A stretch of 5,373 nucleotides of DNA from an uncultured Eubacteriales bacterium (GTDB taxonomy: Bacteria > Bacillota > Clostridia > Oscillospirales > Oscillospiraceae), in the NCBI GenBank assembly GCA_900550615.1, contig URSX01000108.1, forward strand, positions 1-5,373, read 5' to 3'. Positions 4,101-5,373 of this stretch are shown one piece after another. The position numbers and the translations under genes were made by a program. The notes under the pieces are model-generated. The model saw only the letters and a program-made list of their open reading frames with translations. It searched no databases and was not told where the DNA came from. The stretch's first letter is position 1. Each line of letters opens with the position of its first letter.

Positions 4101-5060
4101 ATGTCCTCCCACAAAAAAATTTTTCTGCTCCTGCCCCTGTGCCTCCTGATCGCGGTGGTGCTGAATTTGTATGCCCTGGTTGATCCCACGGGGGTCTATC
4201 AGGCCTACCGCAAAAAGCTGGAGCCTATGACGCCGCCAGTGGCCGCCATGGCTCTGGCCGCGGCCGACGGGGTGTATCCCTGGAGCCGTGTGCCGGACGA
4301 CACACCCACGCCCGCGCCGGAACCGACACCTGACCCCGAACCGGAGCCGACACCCACACCGGAGCCGCAGCCTGAACCGAAACCCGAGCCTGAACCCGAG
4401 CCGGAGCCAGAACCCGAGCCAGAACCCGAACCAGAACCGGAGCCTGACCCGAAGCCCACGCCCAAACCGGAGCCAGGTGCCGGATTCACCCAGGTGGACG
4501 AGAGCTATTTTGACGACGCCGTGTTCATCGGCGACTCCTTCACCGACGGATTCCGCTCCTACGCGGGGCTGCCCAACGCCCATTACCTCTGCCACAACGG
4601 ACTGACGGTCTGGTCGGCGGTGGAAAAGGCGGATTTTCCCGGGGGAGAGACCCTGGCCCAGGCCCTGAGCGGCAAGCGCTACGGCAAGGTATACATTCTG
4701 CTGGGCATCAACGAGCTGGGCACAGGCTCGGCCACCAGCTGGGCCAATCAGTACAAGGTGCTGGTGGATGAGGTGCGCAGATTGCAGCCGGATGCCATCA
4801 TATTTTTGCAGGCCATTTTCCACACCACCAAGGAAAAGTCCGACTCCACCTATTTCAAAAACAGCGTCATCGACTCCCGGAACGGGGAGCTGAAAAAGCT
4901 GGCCGACGGCGAGAACATCTTCTTCATAGACAGCAACCCGGTCTTTGACAACGGGTCCGGCGCGCTGCGGGCGGATTATTCCGGCGACGGCGTGCATGTG
5001 AAGGCGGCCTACTACTCCCTCTGGCGGGACTATCTGTACCACTTCGGCGTGGTGCGGTAA
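4101..5060 (+). CDS. Membrane-anchored SGNH/GDSL-type esterase or acyltransferase with Pro-Glu linker
   Basis: This 319-residue protein has three parts. A hydrophobic N-terminal helix (about 7-27) serves as signal anchor. A linker of about 58 residues (68-125) is made of PT, PE and PK units, including ten consecutive EP pairs. The C-terminal SGNH domain begins near residue 130, with block I FIGDSFTDG (Ser146), block III LLGINELG (Asn204; glutamate follows where many have aspartate) and block V SGDGVHVKA (Asp296, His299). The Ser-Asp-His set is complete, so catalysis is expected outside the membrane. The ATG at 4101 is preferred over a TTG six bases earlier because AAGGTG (4088-4093) is correctly spaced seven bases upstream and overlaps the preceding stop codon. 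As partner of the MBOAT gene it probably transfers acetyl to, or removes it from, a wall or surface polymer; the linker would let the domain reach into the wall. Confidence 0.9.
   Translation: MSSHKKIFLLLPLCLLIAVVLNLYALVDPTGVYQAYRKKLEPMTPPVAAMALAAADGVYPWSRVPDDTPTPAPEPTPDPEPEPTPTPEPQPEPKPEPEPEPEPEPEPEPEPEPEPDPKPTPKPEPGAGFTQVDESYFDDAVFIGDSFTDGFRSYAGLPNAHYLCHNGLTVWSAVEKADFPGGETLAQALSGKRYGKVYILLGINELGTGSATSWANQYKVLVDEVRRLQPDAIIFLQAIFHTTKEKSDSTYFKNSVIDSRNGELKKLADGENIFFIDSNPVFDNGSGALRADYSGDGVHVKAAYYSLWRDYLYHFGVVR
4302..4475 (+). repeat. In-frame Pro-Glu/Pro-Thr coding repeat
   Basis: A degenerate six-base period (GAR CCN) encodes an alternating proline linker, with ten EP units in its core. Codons vary (GAG/GAA; CCT, CCC, CCG, CCA), so it is an old or selected protein repeat rather than a fresh DNA duplication. 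It should form an extended, stiff, acidic stalk. Its antisense frames read as Gly-Ser and Arg/Leu/Phe repeats, which are shadows. Confidence 0.85.
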
Positions 5061-5070
5061 AAAAGCAAGC

Positions 5071-5106
5071 AAAAAACAGACCGACATAAAAGTCGGTCTG
5101 TTTTTT
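5071..5106. terminator. Bidirectional intrinsic terminator between convergent genes
   Basis: CAGACCGAC (5077-5085) pairs perfectly with GTCGGTCTG (5092-5100) around a six-base loop. Six A residues (5071-5076) precede the stem and six T residues (5101-5106) follow it, so each strand has a stem followed by a T-run. It ends the MBOAT-SGNH operon, whose stop is ten bases upstream, and the opposing jag gene, whose stop is at 5125-5123. Confidence 0.92.
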
Positions 5107-5122
5107 CTGTTTCTATCGGTTT

Positions 5123-5373
5123 TTATCGGTTGCCCCGCTCGTAGGCTACCACCACCCGGCGGTTGGGCTCCGTGCCCACGGAATAGGTGGTAACACCGGC
5201 CTTATCCTGCAGGGCGGCGTGGATCACATGGCGCTCGTAGGCGTTCATGGGCTCCAGGGTCACGCTGCGGCGGTACTTGAGCACCTTACCGGCCACCTTA
5301 TTGGCCAGACTCTCCAGACTCTGCTCCCGCTTGGCCCGGTAGTTCTCCGCGTCCACATGGACCCGCACCCGCT
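5123..5373 (-). CDS. jag: KhpB/Jag RNA-binding protein, C-terminal R3H part (partial)
   Basis: The visible 82 residues are the C-terminal R3H domain of KhpB/Jag, an RNA-binding protein that pairs with KhpA in Gram-positive bacteria and affects cell division and envelope growth. Diagnostic residues are VDAENYRAKREQSLESLA, VTLEPMNAYERHVIHAAL with the R-x3-H signature, and TYSVGTEPNRRVVVAYER. The frame stays open to the window edge (an Arg codon precedes the GTG at 5368), so that GTG is not the true start; the N-terminal Jag and KH regions lie outside. The end is a TAA at 5125-5123 followed by the shared terminator. In many Bacillota this gene lies next to yidC, rnpA, rpmH and dnaA, so the replication origin may be near; that is inference from typical gene order. 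Confidence 0.9.
   Translation of the reverse strand, partial: RVRVHVDAENYRAKREQSLESLANKVAGKVLKYRRSVTLEPMNAYERHVIHAALQDKAGVTTYSVGTEPNRRVVVAYERGNR

Noticed and set aside
4205..4489. Antisense Gly-Ser repeat protein
   Set aside because: The Gly-Ser repeat is the complement of the CCN-GAR codons of the linker; nothing else supports it.
4086..5087. 333-residue antisense frame across the SGNH gene, with Arg/Leu/Phe/Gly repeats
   Set aside because: It is the shadow of the Pro-Glu coding repeat and the GC-rich SGNH gene; it crosses the shared terminator and has no recognisable domain.

Overview
The window looks like chromosomal DNA from a GC-rich, Gram-positive-type anaerobe of the Clostridia, probably an Oscillospiraceae-like gut bacterium. 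This is inferred from strong AGGAG-type ribosome binding sites, near-consensus sigma-A promoters, a KhpB/Jag homologue, a VTC/DUF4956/CotH-type locus, and short palindromic repeats edged by GTAGGGG/CCCCTAC in the spacers. No rRNA, tRNA, CRISPR array or transposase was seen.

Layout. Positions 1-105 hold a repeat-type hairpin. On the minus strand, read from right to left, are a VTC-domain polyphosphate polymerase-like gene (2411-1743), a 440-base spacer packed with palindromic repeats, an odd chimeric reading frame (1300-410), and a 78-residue two-helix membrane protein (342-106) with its own fully consensus promoter. On the plus strand an MBOAT O-acyltransferase (2704-4089) and an SGNH/GDSL-type surface esterase (4101-5060) form a two-gene operon. 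It ends at a bidirectional terminator shared with the convergent, partial jag/khpB gene at the right edge (5373-5123).

How the genes work together. The MBOAT and SGNH proteins fit the known pairing in which a membrane O-acyltransferase and an extracytoplasmic SGNH enzyme acylate a cell-surface polymer; the polymer cannot be named from sequence. The VTC gene belongs to a locus type that usually also carries DUF4956, CotH/carbohydrate-binding and two-component genes. Here those partners survive only as fragments joined in one frame: the start of a DUF4956 protein, the start of a carbohydrate-binding/CotH-type protein, and the back half of a sensor histidine kinase without its phosphoacceptor histidine. 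This looks like a deletion scar or an assembly chimera rather than a working kinase.

The most interesting regulatory structure is the divergent spacer 2412-2703. A 32-bp inverted repeat there contains near-consensus promoters on both strands. The minus-strand one points at an intrinsic terminator lying before the VTC gene, which suggests either a short RNA of about 75 nt or attenuation. No clearly new multi-gene system is visible. The chimera, the symmetric promoter and the consensus promoter at 385-413 are the items most worth checking.
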